NCBI GenBank assembly: GCA_913009915.1
Contig: CAJVYZ010000153.1
Location: 1-6,836, forward strand
DNA: 6,836 nucleotides
Source of the DNA: an uncultured Gemmatimonadota bacterium
Lineage (GTDB): Bacteria; Gemmatimonadota; Gemmatimonadetes; Gemmatimonadales; GWC2-71-9
Direction: 5' to 3'
Shown one piece after another: positions 6,826 to 6,836 of this stretch (within the stretch, counting starts at the first letter, position 1; each line of letters starts with the position of its first letter). Below the pieces are notes generated by a model. That model was not told the origin of the DNA. It worked only from the letters and a program-made list of their open reading frames with translations, and searched no databases. A program made the position numbers and the translations under genes.

Positions 6826-6836
6826 AAAAAAAAAAA
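6826..6836 (+). other. Poly-A read-through tail
   Basis: Eleven A follow the P7 end directly. This is the usual signal of a read extending past the end of the library molecule, and mirrors the poly-T at 63-72 on the other side. It is not genomic. Confidence 0.92.

Overview
This is a GC-rich bacterial fragment of about 6.6 kb (roughly 131-6760), flanked on both sides by untrimmed Illumina sequencing adapters. The left end holds a read-through tail (1-72) and the P5/universal TruSeq adapter (73-130). The right end holds a TruSeq indexed adapter (6761-6825) and a poly-A tail (6826-6836). The sequence is therefore an assembly product, probably from a metagenome or draft genome. The two outermost genes are truncated by the adapters, not by biology.

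Every supportable gene lies on the minus strand, so in transcription order the window reads from right to left. It starts with carA (carbamoyl-phosphate synthase small subunit, 5' end missing). Next is an HU/IHF-family nucleoid protein gene with its own consensus-like promoter and a textbook intrinsic terminator. A tight moaD-moaE-moaA cluster for molybdenum cofactor synthesis follows, then trmL (tRNA wobble 2'-O-methyltransferase) 18 nt downstream. After a 117-nt gap with a candidate promoter come mdh (LDH-like malate dehydrogenase), sdhC (five-helix di-heme cytochrome b) and sdhA (flavoprotein subunit, 3' end missing). sdhB would be expected beyond the left end but is not visible.

The genes group into functional units. 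mdh-sdhC-sdhA is a TCA-cycle/respiratory operon: the SdhC/SdhA pair looks like a Bacteroidetes/Bacillus-type (type B, probably menaquinone-linked) succinate:quinone oxidoreductase, and malate dehydrogenase acts two steps after succinate oxidation. moaA makes the first Moco intermediate, and moaD and moaE form the molybdopterin synthase that acts later; moaC is not present here. carA feeds pyrimidine and arginine synthesis. HU and TrmL are housekeeping DNA-architecture and tRNA-modification genes.

High GC, the mdh-sdhC-sdhA order, the SdhA N-terminal sequence and the LDH-like MDH suggest Gemmatimonadota or a related Bacteroidota/FCB-like lineage. This is inference from remembered family resemblance, without any search. 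I see no mobile element, CRISPR array, RNA gene or unknown defence system. The content is ordinary housekeeping; the most notable facts are the adapter contamination and some possible regulatory structure in the two leaders.
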